Below the pieces are notes generated by a model. That model was not told the DNA's origin and searched no databases. It was given only the letters and a program-made list of their open reading frames with translations. Of a DNA stretch of 64,000 nt, positions 42,871 to 52,501 are shown one piece after another (the stretch's first letter is position 1; each line of letters opens with the position of its first letter). This DNA comes from Pseudolabrys sp963742345 (GTDB taxonomy: Bacteria > Pseudomonadota > Alphaproteobacteria > Rhizobiales > Xanthobacteraceae): the NCBI GenBank assembly GCA_963742345.1, contig CAVULO010000005.1:62001-126000 (forward strand), read 5' to 3'. Position numbers and translations under genes: made by a program.

Positions 42871-43660
42871 GCGCTGCGCCCATCCGACAACAGACGCGAT
42901 CGCTAACCGCGCGATCGCTTTGGCCACCCGCGGGCTATCGAAAGCGTTCGGTTCGCTGACGGTTGCGCGCGATATCGCGATCGATCTGCCGGTCGGTGCG
43001 CGTTACGCGCTGATCGGGCCAAACGGCGCCGGCAAGACCACGCTCATCAATCTGATGACCGGCATGCTGGCGCCCAATGCCGGGCAAATCCTGCTTGGCG
43101 GTGACGACATCACCACGCTCGGACCGCAGGAGCGGGTGCGGCGCGGGCTCGCGCGCACCTTCCAGATCAACACGCTGTTTGCCGGGCTCAACGCGCTCGA
43201 AGCGGTCACGCTGGTGGTGGCCGAACGGCGCGGCCTCGCCGGCCAGTTCTGGCGCAGCGTCGGCGCCTACAGCGAGACGATCGACGAGGCTTACGATATT
43301 TTGCGCAAATTAAAACTGGGCGACAGCTGCTATCAGGTCACGCGCGAACTGCCCTACGGGCGTCAACGGCTTTTAGAGATCGCGCTCGCGCTCGCAACCA
43401 AGCCGAAGGTGCTGCTGCTCGACGAGCCGGCGGCCGGCGTGCCGCAGGAGGAAAGCGGCGAGGTCTTCGAAGCGGTGGCGGGCCTTTCCGGCGATCTCAC
43501 GCTGCTGTTCATCGAGCACGACATGCACGTGGTGTTCCGCTTCGCCAGCCACATCATTGTGCTGGTGGGCGGTGCGATCTTCACCGAAGGCTCGCCGGCC
43601 GAGATCGCCGCCGATCCGGGCGTGCGCGAGGTTTATCTGGGCAAGCGCAAGCATGACTGA
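42867..43660 (+). CDS. ABC transporter ATP-binding protein LivG family, probable N-terminal frameshift
   Basis: ATPase of about 264 residues: Walker A GPNGAGKTT, FQINTLF, signature-region RELPYGRQRLLEIALAL, Walker B VLLLDEPAAGV, switch His in IEHDMHVV. The intact frame can only start at a TTG at 42920, losing the first strand. An ATG at 42867 that overlaps the livM stop is in another frame, and adding one base (CCCATCC to CCCAATCC) joins them into MSAAPNPTTDAIANRAIALA. The conserved overlap favours 42867 as the true start. The ABC signature is the degenerate PYGRQ form common in LivG. Confidence 0.85.
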
Positions 43661-44372
43661 CCCGCTTCTCAGACTGGAGAACGTGACCGCCGGCTACGGC
43701 GATGCGGTGGTGCTGCATGGCATCTCGCTGGAGGTGCCGGAGCACGGCAGTCTCGCGGTGCTCGGCCGCAACGGCGTCGGCAAATCGACGCTGCTGCTCA
43801 CCATCATGGGCTACACGCAATTGCGCGCCGGCCGCGTGAGCTGGCGCGGGCAGGAGATTTCCCGCGTAGCGCCGCATCGCCGCGCCACGAACGGCATCGG
43901 CTGGGTGGCGCAGGAGCGCGAGGTTTTTCCATCGCTGTCGGTCGACGAAAATCTCACGGTTGCCGCGCGACCCGGCGCCTGGGATCTCGCTGCAGTGTTC
44001 AGGCTTTTTCCGCGGCTTGCCGAGCGCCGGCGCAACATGGGCAATCAGCTGTCCGGCGGCGAACAGCAGATGCTGGCGGTCGCGCGGGCGCTGATGACCA
44101 ACCCGGCGCTGATGCTGCTGGACGAGCCGTTCGAGGGGCTGGCGCCGGTGATCGTCGACGAACTGAGTGCGGCCGTGAAGCTGATGCTCTCGGACCGCAG
44201 CATCGCGATTGTTCTGGTCGAGCAGCACACCGACATCGCGCTGGAACTGGCCGCCGAGGCGATCGTGCTCGAGCGCGGCGCGGTCGCGCATCGCGCGCCC
44301 TCGGCGCAGTTGCAGAAGGATACGGCCACACTCGAACGGCTGGTCGGGCTGCGCGTGGCAGCGACGGGGTGA
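43653..44372 (+). CDS. ABC transporter ATP-binding protein LivF family
   Basis: A 239-residue ATPase with Walker A GRNGVGKST, LSGGEQQMLAVARAL signature, Walker B LMLLDEPFEGLAP and IVLVEQHTDIAL switch, the LivF pattern. The ATG at 43653 lies inside the last codons of livG (8-base overlap). It completes the Liv importer. Confidence 0.88.
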   Translation: MTDPLLRLENVTAGYGDAVVLHGISLEVPEHGSLAVLGRNGVGKSTLLLTIMGYTQLRAGRVSWRGQEISRVAPHRRATNGIGWVAQEREVFPSLSVDENLTVAARPGAWDLAAVFRLFPRLAERRRNMGNQLSGGEQQMLAVARALMTNPALMLLDEPFEGLAPVIVDELSAAVKLMLSDRSIAIVLVEQHTDIALELAAEAIVLERGAVAHRAPSAQLQKDTATLERLVGLRVAATG

Positions 44373-44391
44373 GATACGAAAATTCGTGTGG

Positions 44392-44480
44392 CTCTGGATT
44401 CCCGCTTGCGCGGGAATGAGCGGGTGTGGGGCAATGCCGTGCCCAATTCTCCGCTCATCCCCGCGAACGCGGGGATCCAG
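44392..44480. repeat. REP-like repeat, family 1
   Basis: TTCCCGCTTGCGCGGGAA then CCCCGCGAACGCGGGG in the spacer between livF and the first deacetylase gene. Confidence 0.75.
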
Positions 44481-44581
44481 GGCGACAACGTCAGCGCCCG
44501 CGACTACTCGGGTTGCACGTGGCCGCGACGGCATGACATTCTACCCGCCGGCACGAACGACGCAGGAACTAGGAACGACCC

Positions 44582-45478
44582 ATGCCCGATCCGATGATCC
44601 CCAAGGACCGCTCCGACTATTCCGCGATCGTGGATCGCCCGCCGCTCAAGCTGCCGGGCAATGCCCGCATCGTGTTCTGGACCATCGTCAATTACGAGGT
44701 CTGGGACATCGGCAAGCCGATGGCGCGGCAATTGCTGCCGGCGCCAACGGGGGTCCAGCTGATGCCGGATGTCGTGCATTGGAGCTTCCACGAATACGGC
44801 ATGCGGGTCGGCTGCTGGCGCTTTTTCGAATTGTTCAAGCAACTCGGCATCAAGCCGACACTCGCCGCCAATGCGCGCATCTGCGAGGACTATCCGCGCG
44901 TCGCCGGGCAAGCGCGCGACGACGGCTGGGAGTTCATGGGCCACGCATATGAGCAAGGCCCTATCCACAAGGAGGCCGACCAGGCCGGCATGATCAAGCG
45001 GACCATGGACGTCATGAGCAAGTTCACCGGAAAGAAGCCGGTGGGCTGGCTCGGGCCGGGCCTCACGCAAACGCTCGACACGCCGGAACTGCTCGCCGCC
45101 GCAGGCGTGAAATATATCGGCGACTGGGTTTACGACGATGAGCCGACGGTGATCCGCACGGCCAAGGGCCCGCTTGTGACCCTGCCCTACACGATCGAGC
45201 TCAACGACATTCCGATGATGCTGATCCAGCATCACGAGAGCGACTATCTGCTCAAGCGCACCATCGACCAATTCGACCGGCTTTATGCCGAGAGCGCCAA
45301 GCGCGCGAAGTTCTGCGCACTCGCCATCCACCCCTACATCAGCGGGCAGCCGCACCGGATCAAATATCTCGAGCAGATCTACGATTACGTGAACAAGCAC
45401 GAAGGCGTGCTGCACTGGAACGGCGAGCAGATGCTCGACTGGTACCGCAGCATTGCCAAGATCGGGGCTGCCGCCTAG
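44582..45478 (+). CDS. Polysaccharide-deacetylase-fold (NodB/PuuE-like) hydrolase, copy 1
   Basis: A 298-residue NodB-fold protein close to the PuuE/allantoinase-like branch: FWTIVNYEVWDI, FHEYGMRVGCWRFFELF, GHAYEQGPIHKEAD, GWLGPGLTQTLDTPELL and LAIHPYISGQPHR. The canonical TFDD motif of sugar deacetylases is replaced, as in PuuE-type enzymes that open cyclic ureides or amides. The first segment (SDYSAIVDRPPLKLP) is shared with the second copy at 47.5 kb. It directly follows the Liv genes, so it may act on the imported compound. Substrate unknown. Confidence 0.78.
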   Translation: MPDPMIPKDRSDYSAIVDRPPLKLPGNARIVFWTIVNYEVWDIGKPMARQLLPAPTGVQLMPDVVHWSFHEYGMRVGCWRFFELFKQLGIKPTLAANARICEDYPRVAGQARDDGWEFMGHAYEQGPIHKEADQAGMIKRTMDVMSKFTGKKPVGWLGPGLTQTLDTPELLAAAGVKYIGDWVYDDEPTVIRTAKGPLVTLPYTIELNDIPMMLIQHHESDYLLKRTIDQFDRLYAESAKRAKFCALAIHPYISGQPHRIKYLEQIYDYVNKHEGVLHWNGEQMLDWYRSIAKIGAAA

Positions 45479-45534
45479 CGTTTGGTTTTGGATCGACGCA
45501 TAACAACAACATCGGCCGACCCGGGAGGAACCAC

Positions 45535-46539
45535 ATGCGTATCAAGGCACTCTTATGCCTCGTTGCGAGCGCGTTCGCGCTTGCCGGGGCGCCGGCCGCG
45601 TCAGCGGTGGAGATCCGCCTCGCCCGGCAATTTTCCATGGGCTATTTGCAGCTCAACGTGATGGAGCATCAGCAGCTCATCGAAAAACACGCCAGGGCGC
45701 TCGGCTTGAACGACGTGAAGGTGTCGTGGTTCACCTTCAACGGGCCGACGGCGGTCAACGAAGCGCTGATTTCCGGCAATATCGATGTCGGCTCCGGCGG
45801 CGTGCCGGGCCTGCTGGTGCTGTGGGCGCGCACCAAAGGCACGCCGCAGGAAGTGCGCGGCATTTCCGCGTTGAGTTCGCAGCCGGTTCTGTTGAACAGC
45901 CGCGATCCCGCCATCAAGACCATCAGGGATTTCAAGGATAGCGACCGCATCGCGGTGCCGGCCGTGCGCTCCTCGGTGCAGGCGATCACGCTGCAAATGG
46001 CGGCGGCCAAGGCCTATGGCATCCAGGGCTTCAACACGCTCGACCCGCTCACCGTGTCGATGACGCCGCCGGATGCCACCGTCGCGCTGCTCAAGGGCGG
46101 CGCGCAGATTTCCGCAGCATTCAGCGTGCCGCCGTTCCAGTATCAGCAGCTCGAGGATCCGGCGGTGCACACCGTGCTCAATTCATTCGACGTCATGGAT
46201 GGCTCGCACACCTTCACAGCCGTGTGGGCGCCGGCGAAATTCCGCGACGGCAATCCGGCGCTCTACAAGGCGCTGCTGGCCGCGCTCAAGGAGGCGACCG
46301 ATATCGTCAACAAGGAAAAGAAGGCGGCGGCCGCGTTGTGGATCGAGGATTCGAAATCGAAACTGCCGCTCGACATGGTCGCCAGACTGGTCGCCGGGCC
46401 GCAGGTGCGCTGGACGCTGACGCCCGAAAACACCATGAAATATGCCGACTTCATGGCCGAGGTCGGCACGCTCAAGACGAAGGCCGCGTCGTGGAAGGAT
46501 TATTTCTTCCCGGAGATTTACGACGAGAAGGGAAGTTGA
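45535..46539 (+). CDS. ABC transporter substrate-binding protein, NMT1/SsuA family
   Basis: A 334-residue periplasmic protein with signal peptide (LVASAFALAGAPAASA) and the type II fold of NitT/TauT binding proteins: EIRLARQFSMGYLQLNVMEHQQL, FNGPTAVNEALISGNIDVGSGGVPGLL and PDATVALLKGGAQISAAFS. No cognate permease or ATPase is adjacent; the nearest NitT-type pair is at 10-11.6 kb. GGGAGG precedes the ATG. It lies between the two deacetylase genes and may bind the same ligand class. Confidence 0.82.
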   Translation: MRIKALLCLVASAFALAGAPAASAVEIRLARQFSMGYLQLNVMEHQQLIEKHARALGLNDVKVSWFTFNGPTAVNEALISGNIDVGSGGVPGLLVLWARTKGTPQEVRGISALSSQPVLLNSRDPAIKTIRDFKDSDRIAVPAVRSSVQAITLQMAAAKAYGIQGFNTLDPLTVSMTPPDATVALLKGGAQISAAFSVPPFQYQQLEDPAVHTVLNSFDVMDGSHTFTAVWAPAKFRDGNPALYKALLAALKEATDIVNKEKKAAAALWIEDSKSKLPLDMVARLVAGPQVRWTLTPENTMKYADFMAEVGTLKTKAASWKDYFFPEIYDEKGS

Positions 46540-46573
46540 TGGACGGACGTGGCCCAACTACGAAGAAATCACC

Positions 46574-47415
46574 CTACGCCGTCACGACCTTATGCTTTTG
46601 CTCGCCCAGCCCGTCGATGGAGGCGCTCACCACATCGCCGGCCTTGAGATAAACCGGCGGCTTCTGGCCCAAGGCCACGCCCGCCGGCGTGCCGGTGAGG
46701 ATGACATCGCCCGGCTGCAGGCTCATGAAGCGGCTGATGTAGGACACCAGCTCCACCACGGGAAAAATCATGTCGCGCGTCGAGCCGCTTTGCATGAGCT
46801 TGCCGTTGACGCTCAGGCGCAGCGGCAGATCCTGCGGATCGGCGATCTCGTCGCGCGTCGCGAGAAACGGGCCCGAGCGGCGCGAAAGTATCGGCGCTTT
46901 TGCCCTTGAAGCCCTGCCCGCCGCGATTGAACTGAAAATCGCGCTCGGAAAAATCAATGCCGATGCAATAGCCCAGCACATGATCGAGCGCGTCACGCTC
47001 GGCGATGTAGACGCCCGGCTTGCCGATGACGACGCCAAGCTCGACCTCCCAATCAACGCTTTTTGCCTCGCGCGGCATGACGAGATCGTCGGTCGGCCCG
47101 CACAGCGCGCTGGTGGCTTTTAGAAAAAGCGTCGGCTCCTTCGGCAAAGGCAGGCCGGTTTCCTCGGCGTGGTCGCGATAGTTCAGGCCGACGCCGATGA
47201 TCTTGCCGATGCCGCGCAAAGGGCGGACCGAGCGCCAGCCCCTTGCCCATGGCGCGCAATGCCTTCGCCGGCACCGCAGCGATCGCGGCGATGTCGTCAA
47301 GCGTCGGCGCGCGATGATTGAGCGCGGCAAAGCTGGCCGACAGATCGAACACCTCGCCGTCCAGAATCAGGCCGGGCTTTTCGCCGGTTGCGGAGCGGTA
47401 ACGGACAAGCTTCAT
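46574..47415 (-). CDS. Fumarylacetoacetate hydrolase (FAH) family protein, two frameshifts
   Basis: FAH-fold hydrolase or decarboxylase of about 280 residues. Starting at MKLVRYRSATGEKPG (47415), the frame changes near 47225 (one extra T in CCCTTT restores LRGIGKIIGVGLNYRDHAEE). It changes again near 46895 (one extra C in GGGCCC restores APLGPFLATRDEI). Visible catalytic/metal residues: NYRDHAEE, DWEVELGVVIGK with metal Glu/Asp, YCIGIDFSERDFQ, and GDVILTGTPAGV. Such enzymes cleave C-C bonds of acylpyruvates. It diverges from deacetylase copy 2, with starts 72 bases apart. Confidence 0.8.
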
Positions 47416-47486
47416 GGCCTGTACAATATCCGGGGTAGCTGCAAAACTGCCAACCAATACGAAACATCCGAGGAACGCCTTACGTC

Positions 47487-48424
47487 ATGAATTTCCCCAA
47501 GCCATCCGTCGGCATGCTGCCGAACGACCGCCTCGACTATTCCGCCATCCCCACGCGCAAGCCGCTGAAGCTGCCGAAGGGCGCGCGCATGGTGGTGTGG
47601 ACCGTCACCAATGTCGAGGAATGGGACCCGACGCAGACCATGCCGCGCACGGTGCTCACGCCGCCGGCCGGCGGCTCGCCGATGCCCGACATCCCGAACT
47701 GGTGCTGGCACGAATACGGCAACCGCGTCGGCTTCTGGCGGCTGTTGCAGGTCTATGACGATTTCAAGATTCCCGGCGTGATGAACATCAACGGCGTCGC
47801 GGTGAATGCCTATCCCGACATCGTGAAGGCCTGCGTCGATCGCAAATGGGAATTCATCGGCCACGGCTACACCCAGCGCAACATGCAGAAGGTGGAGAAC
47901 GAGCGCGCCGACATCCGCAAGAGCGCCGAGGTGCTGGAGAACGCGCACCGGGAAAACGCCCGCGCGGCTGGCTCGGGCCCGGCCTCACCGAAACCTGGGA
48001 GACGCCGGATATTCTCGCCGAGGAAGGCTACGACTATGTCGCCGACTGGGTGCTCGACGACCAGCCGGTGTGGATGAAGACGCGCGGCAAGCCGATCCTC
48101 AACATTCCCTATACGCAGGAATGCAACGACGTTGCCATGATGCTGATCCAGCATCACAAGGCTTCGGAATTCTACGAACGCGCCATGGACCAGTTCGAGC
48201 AGATCTATAAAGACGCCAAGGGCTCGGCGCGGGTGATGGCGATTTCGGTGCACCCCTACATCATGGGCGCGCCGCACCGGGCGAAATATTTCCGCAAGAT
48301 CTACGAGAAGATCCGCAAGAAGCGCGACGTGCTGTTCTGGACCGGCTCGCAGATCGCGGATTGGTACATGAAGGCCGTGCCGAGCCGGCGCCGTAATCCA
48401 CTCTCTCGTCATGGCCGGGCTTGA
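47487..48424 (+). CDS. Polysaccharide-deacetylase-fold (NodB/PuuE-like) hydrolase, copy 2, one frameshift
   Basis: Paralogue of the gene at 44.6 kb, about 312 residues: VVWTVTNVEEWDP, WHEYGNRVGFWRLLQVY, FIGHGYTQRNMQKVENE, then after a one-base loss near 47950 (adding a G gives ENAAPGKRPRGW) WLGPGLTETWETPDIL and ISVHPYIMGAPHRAKYF. Two copies in one cluster suggest successive ring openings or two related substrates. The last dozen residues are encoded by a CATGGCCGGGC-type repeat, so the C-terminus is unreliable. Confidence 0.78.
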
Positions 48425-48500
48425 CGCCGGCCATCCACGTCTTGCTCACCATCGGATAACGCAGCGCGGATGCCCTGGCATCCACGCCGGGCATGACGAC
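48404..48500. repeat. Palindromic intergenic repeat (CATGGCCGGGCTTG type)
   Basis: CGTCATGGCCGGGCTTGACG and, inverted, ATGCCCTGGCATCCACGCCGGGCATGACG. It overlaps the end of the second deacetylase frame. Confidence 0.65.
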
Positions 48501-48519
48501 TGAGAGCCCTTAGCGCACA

Positions 48520-49214
48520 ATGGCCGCAGCCAATTCCTCGACAAGAAGACCATCGCCGAGCTGACCGCGCGGATGTATCTCGACGTCGGCGCCGTCCGCT
48601 TCATGGAAGACAAACCCTTTATCTTCACCTCCGGCTGGGCGAGCCCGGTCTACAACGACTCGCGCTGGCTGATGTCGTTTCCGGATGTGCGCTCGACGCT
48701 GATGGATTTCGCGGTTCACACCATCGAGCGCGACATCGGCCGCGACAAGATCAACGCGGTGGCCGGTGGCGAAACCGCCGGCATCCCTTTCGCGGCCTGG
48801 GTGGCCGACCGCATGCATCTGCCGATGCAATATGTGCGCAAGAAACCGAAGGGCTTCGGCCGCGGCGCGCAGATCGAGGGCCTGCTGATTCCCGGCCAGC
48901 GCGTGCTGCTGGTGGAAGACCTCGCCACCGACGGCAAGAGCAAGGCGAATTTCATCAACGCGCTGCGCGAGGCCGGCGGCATCTGCGAACATTGCTTCGT
49001 GATTTTCTTTTACGACATCTATCCGCAGAGCAAGAAAATCATGGGCGATCTCGGCGTCACGCTGCACGCGCTCACCACCTGGAAGGACGTGCTGGCGGTC
49101 GCCAAGACGAGCGGCGATTTCGAGCCGAAGATGCTGGCCGAGGTGGAGAAATTCATCGGCGATCCGGCCGGCTGGTCGAAAGCCCACGGCGGCGTGGCCG
49201 AGGCTGCGGAGTAA
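48520..49214 (+). CDS. Orotate-phosphoribosyltransferase-like protein, probable N-terminal frameshift
   Basis: About 231 residues. The PRPP-binding loop is VLLVEDLATDGKSK (normally VxxVEDVxTTGxS), preceded by PMQYVRKKPKGFGRGAQIEG as in PyrE. The intact frame starts at ATG 48573, but FLDKKTIAELTAR just upstream is clearly part of the family. Restoring one C in GCAGCCAATTCC joins it to the ATG at 48520 (MAAAQFLDKK). It may make a nucleotide from a pyrimidine-like compound released by the neighbouring hydrolases, or be a housekeeping PyrE; the clustering favours the former. Confidence 0.8.
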
Positions 49215-49251
49215 TTGCCGTCGTGCATGCGCGCGCACCGGAAATAATTGA

Positions 49252-49295
49252 AAAGCCGCCGCTGGGCTCGCTGCGCTTAGCCCATCCTACATTTG
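49252..49295. repeat. REP-like repeat, family 3 (half element)
   Basis: GGGCTCGCTGCGCTTAGCCC with flanking ATTGAAAAGCCGCC. The same sequence is repeated at 50467-50505. Confidence 0.6.
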
Positions 49296-49766
49296 CAGCT
49301 TCCTTTTCAATCGCGTCACCGCCAGATCGAGCGCCGACAGAAACCGCGAAACATCCTGGCGGCTCAAGGGCGGCGGCCCGCGCGTGGTCGCGCCGGCCGA
49401 GCGCAAATCCGTCAACAGATCGCGCGTCGCCAGCGCCATGCCGATCGAATCTTCGGTGAACGGCTTGCCGGTGGGGCCGATCACACTGGCGCCCTTCTTC
49501 ACGCAACGGCCGGCCAGCGGAATATCGGCGGTGACGACGATGTCGTTTTCAGTGGCGCGATCGGCGATCCAGTCGTCGGCAATATCGGGGCCCTCGGCCA
49601 CGATCACCCGCTCGATCATGTCGCTGCGCGGCACGGCCATGAAAGCATTGGCCACCACAAAGACCTTGAGGCCGTAGCGCTCCGCCACCCGGTAGATCTC
49701 GGGCTTTACCGGACAGGCATCGGCATCGACGAAAATGCGAATTGCGGGCTTTTCCGCCTCTTCCAT
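49287..49766 (-). CDS. YaiI/YqxD family protein (DUF188, UPF0178)
   Basis: A 159-residue PIN-like domain protein recognised by IFVDADACPVKPEIYRVA near the start, VVTADIPLAGRCV in the middle and GRPFT-like GKPFTEDSIGMALA. Function is unknown; the DxDACPV motif suggests a metal-dependent nuclease fold. The ATG at 49766 (MEEAEKPAIRIFVDAD) fits the family; the longer ORF is not needed. It is intact and unrelated to its neighbours. Confidence 0.85.
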   Translation of the reverse strand: MEEAEKPAIRIFVDADACPVKPEIYRVAERYGLKVFVVANAFMAVPRSDMIERVIVAEGPDIADDWIADRATENDIVVTADIPLAGRCVKKGASVIGPTGKPFTEDSIGMALATRDLLTDLRSAGATTRGPPPLSRQDVSRFLSALDLAVTRLKRKLQM

Positions 49767-49883
49767 GACCTGCCCCGCCGTGATCCAATTCATAAAAATA
49801 GCGCATGAACCCGATACGCTTGTCCCCGGCTCGAGCCCGGTTTTCGGACTCAAGATCATGCGCGAGCAAAGCAGGAGGCATCA

Positions 49884-50391
49884 ATGGCCAAGTTACGAAA
49901 AAAGCCACGCAAGAAAGTCCAGGCGCGGCACAAACCGGCGCAAGCGCAAGACAAGCGCGCGGCGCGCGGTGAAAGCCAAGTCGACCGCCAAAGCGCGGGC
50001 GAAGATACGCGAACCGCAACGCTTCACCTTCAGCCATCACCGCGAGGAAGATTTCGACCAGGGCCTGCGCCCCTATTCCGCCTATCGCGATCTCGGCATC
50101 GCGCCAGCGACCGGCGGCATGGTGCAGGCGCACGTCATCCGCATGACCAAGCCGTTCACCGACGAGGAAGTGGCGATCCCGCACTATCATGATGTCGAGT
50201 TCCAGATGGTCTACGTGCTCAAGGGCTGGTTCAGCAGCGAATTCGAAGGCGAAGGCGTGCACACGTTCCACGCCGGCTCGTGCTGGATCCAGCCGCCCGG
50301 AATCAAGCACACCGTGCGCGGCTATTCCGACGATTGCGAATTGCTGGAGATCGTCCTGCCGGCGGATTTCGAGACGGTGACGCTGGAGTGA
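49884..50391 (+). CDS. Cupin-domain protein with basic N-terminus, one frameshift
   Basis: About 168 residues: a Lys/Arg/Ala-rich tail (MAKLRKKPRKKVQARHKPA) then a single cupin domain with metal-ligand pattern PHYHDVEFQMVYVLKG and FHAGSCWIQPPGIKH. The ATG at 49884 with AGGAGG upstream is in a different frame from the cupin part; the change lies near 49945-50000 in repetitive GCGCAAG sequence. A small cytoplasmic metal-binding or enzyme protein of unknown role. Confidence 0.7.
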
Positions 50392-50420
50392 TGAGGCCGA
50401 ACGGTGCTGCTACAGAAAGT

Positions 50421-50512
50421 CTGTAGGGTGAGCTAAGGCGCGACAGCGCCGAGCCCACCGAAATAAATTGAAAAGCCGCCGGTGGGCTCGCTGCGCTTAG
50501 CCCACCCTGACG
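50421..50512. repeat. REP-like repeat, family 3
   Basis: GTAGGGTGAGCTAAGGCGCG and CTGCGCTTAGCCCACCCTGA form a long inverted repeat between the convergent cupin and YeiH genes. Confidence 0.7.
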
Positions 50513-50523
50513 TGTGCACTGCT

Positions 50524-51565
50524 TTACACCACCCGCATCAGCAACAGCCCGCCCGTCACCAGCACGAAGATCACCGCAGTCGCGCCGAGCACCGTGGTGA
50601 CGTGCCGCCAGCCGAGCCCGATGATGGTTTTTACCGACGTGCCGAGACCGAGCGCGCCGATCGCGAGCAGCAGGCCCCAGGTCGAGACTTCCACCAGCAC
50701 GCTTTTCACCGGCGCATAGACGGGCAGCACCGACGGCAACAGCGGGACTGCGCTGTTCACCAGGCACAGCAACAGGAACACGATGGCAAAGACCGGCACC
50801 GGCACGCTCGCCTCGCCGTGGCGCATGCCTTGCCGCGTGAAATACCAGCCGACGCTGACAACGACCGGCAGCAGCAGGAACACGCGGAACAGCTTGACGA
50901 TCACCGCGGTGTTGCCGACCGCGTCCGACACCGCGTAGCCGGCGCCGACGACCTGCGCGACATCGTGGATCGTGCCGCCCAGCATCACGCCGGTGGCTTG
51001 CGCATCGAAGCCGAGAAAAATGCACAGCGGCGGATAGACCAGCATCGCCAGCGTCGCCAGCGCGTTCACCGCGACGACCACGAAGGCGATGTCGGCCTTC
51101 TTGCCTTTGTATTCGGGGACAACGGTCGAGGCCGCGAGCGTCGCGGAGGCGCCGCACACCGCCGTGCCGACGCCGACCAGCGCGCCGAAGCCAGGCGCCT
51201 GGCGCGCTCCAGCGCGCGAAGATGAAACCGGAAGCCGCGGTCGCCGCCATGGCGATGACGATCAGAATCGCGGTTTCGGCACCGAGCGCCGCAATGTCAC
51301 CAAGCCCGACACGCAGGCCGAGCAGCGCCACCGCCCAGCGCAGCAGGGTCTTCACGCAGAAATTCATTCCGGGCTGCACGGCCGGCCTTGCCGCCAGCGG
51401 ATTGAGCGCGATGCCGACGACCAGCGCGATCACCATGTTCGGGATCGGCACCACGCGCGCCACGTAGGGCGCCGCGACATAGCCGATGACCGCGACGATG
51501 GCCGACAGCGCGACGCCGGGCGCGAGCGCGGCCGCCGTGGCGACGGAGGGCCGAAGAGCCTGCAT
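50524..51565 (-). CDS. YeiH-family putative sulfate/sulfite exporter, one frameshift
   Basis: Membrane protein of about 347 residues with some ten helices: GVALSAIVAVIGYVAAP, VIALVVGIALNPL, LRWAVALLGLRVGLGDI in the first part; after a frame change near 51205 CGASATLAASTVVPEYKGKK, GGTIHDVAQVVGAGYAVSD and GWYFTRQGMRHGEA. The GxTIHDVAQVVGAGY signature identifies the YeiH/UPF0324 family, members of which accompany sulfonate-degradation genes as proposed sulfite or sulfate exporters. It follows the CoA-ligase genes by about 25 bases, so it likely removes sulfite released by Xsc. Confidence 0.82.
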
Positions 51566-51590
51566 ATTTTCTGCGTCACGCGGGCTTTCC

Positions 51591-52501
51591 CTATTGGCTT
51601 GCGGCGGTTTTGGTGCCGGGGTGGACGGCCTTGAGACCCGCGGCAACGGCCGCGGCGATTTGCGAGGGCGTATCGACGACGACGACGCCCGCTGCCTTCC
51701 AGCGCCTTGCGCTTTGGAGTCGTAGCTGCCGGCATTGCCGGTCACGATGGCGCCGGCATGACCCATTTTCTTGCCCGGCGGCGCAGCCGCGCCGGCGATG
51801 AAGGCGACCATCGGCTTGCGCATGTTTCTTGGCGTAGTCCGCCGCGCATCTTCCTCCATCGCGCCGCCGATTTCGCCGACGATGACGACGGCATCGGTGC
51901 CGGCATCCTTGTCGAGCGCTTCGAGCGCATCGCGCGTGGTGGTGCCGAGCATCGGATCGCCGCCAATGCCGATGAAGGCAGACTGGCCAAGACCGGCGCG
52001 CGTCAGGTTGAGGCAGACCAGCGTGCCGAGGCTGCCGCTGCGCGAGATCACGCCGACGCGGCCCGGCTTGAACACGCTCGGCACGAAAGCCGGCATGATG
52101 CCAACGAAGCATTCGCCAGGCGTGACGAGGCCCGCGGTATTGGGCCCGACGATGCGGGTGCCGTACTTGGCGGCGGCGGCGTGCATCGCCATCACGTCCT
52201 GCGCCGGGATGTGCTCGGTCAGCACCACCAGCAATTTCATGCCGGCCTGCGCCGCCGACACCGCCGCGTCCTTCGCCATCGGCGGCGGGATGAACATGAC
52301 GGCAACGTCGCCGCCGACCTTGCCGACCGCCTCTGCGGTCGTTGCGAAAATCGGCACGCCGACATGGGTTTCGCCGGCGCGCTTCGGATTGACGCCGGCC
52401 ACCACGTTGGTGCCGTAGCCGAGCATCTTCTCGGTCCAGAACGTGCCCTGCTTGCCGGTGATGCCGAGCACGATGACGCGATCTTTTTTGCGGACGATCA
52501 T
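51591..52501 (-). CDS. ADP-forming acyl-CoA ligase alpha subunit (SucD-like; candidate sulfoacetate-CoA ligase), frameshifts near C-terminus
   Basis: About 303 residues of the SucD fold: CoA-binding Rossmann domain (VIVLGITGKQGTFWTEKM, about 8-25), AGVNPKRAGETHVGVPIF, PGRVGVISRSGSLGT, and the phosphohistidine in MGHAGAIVTGNAGSYDSK (about 245). The main frame is lost near 51690 and 51830; the C-terminus AAGVVVVDTPSQIAAAVAAG continues in another frame to a stop at 51591. Its ATG overlaps the beta-subunit stop (ATGA). Neighbouring xsc and acylating aldehyde dehydrogenase argue for sulfoacetyl-CoA, not succinyl-CoA, as product; this is inference. Confidence 0.78.
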
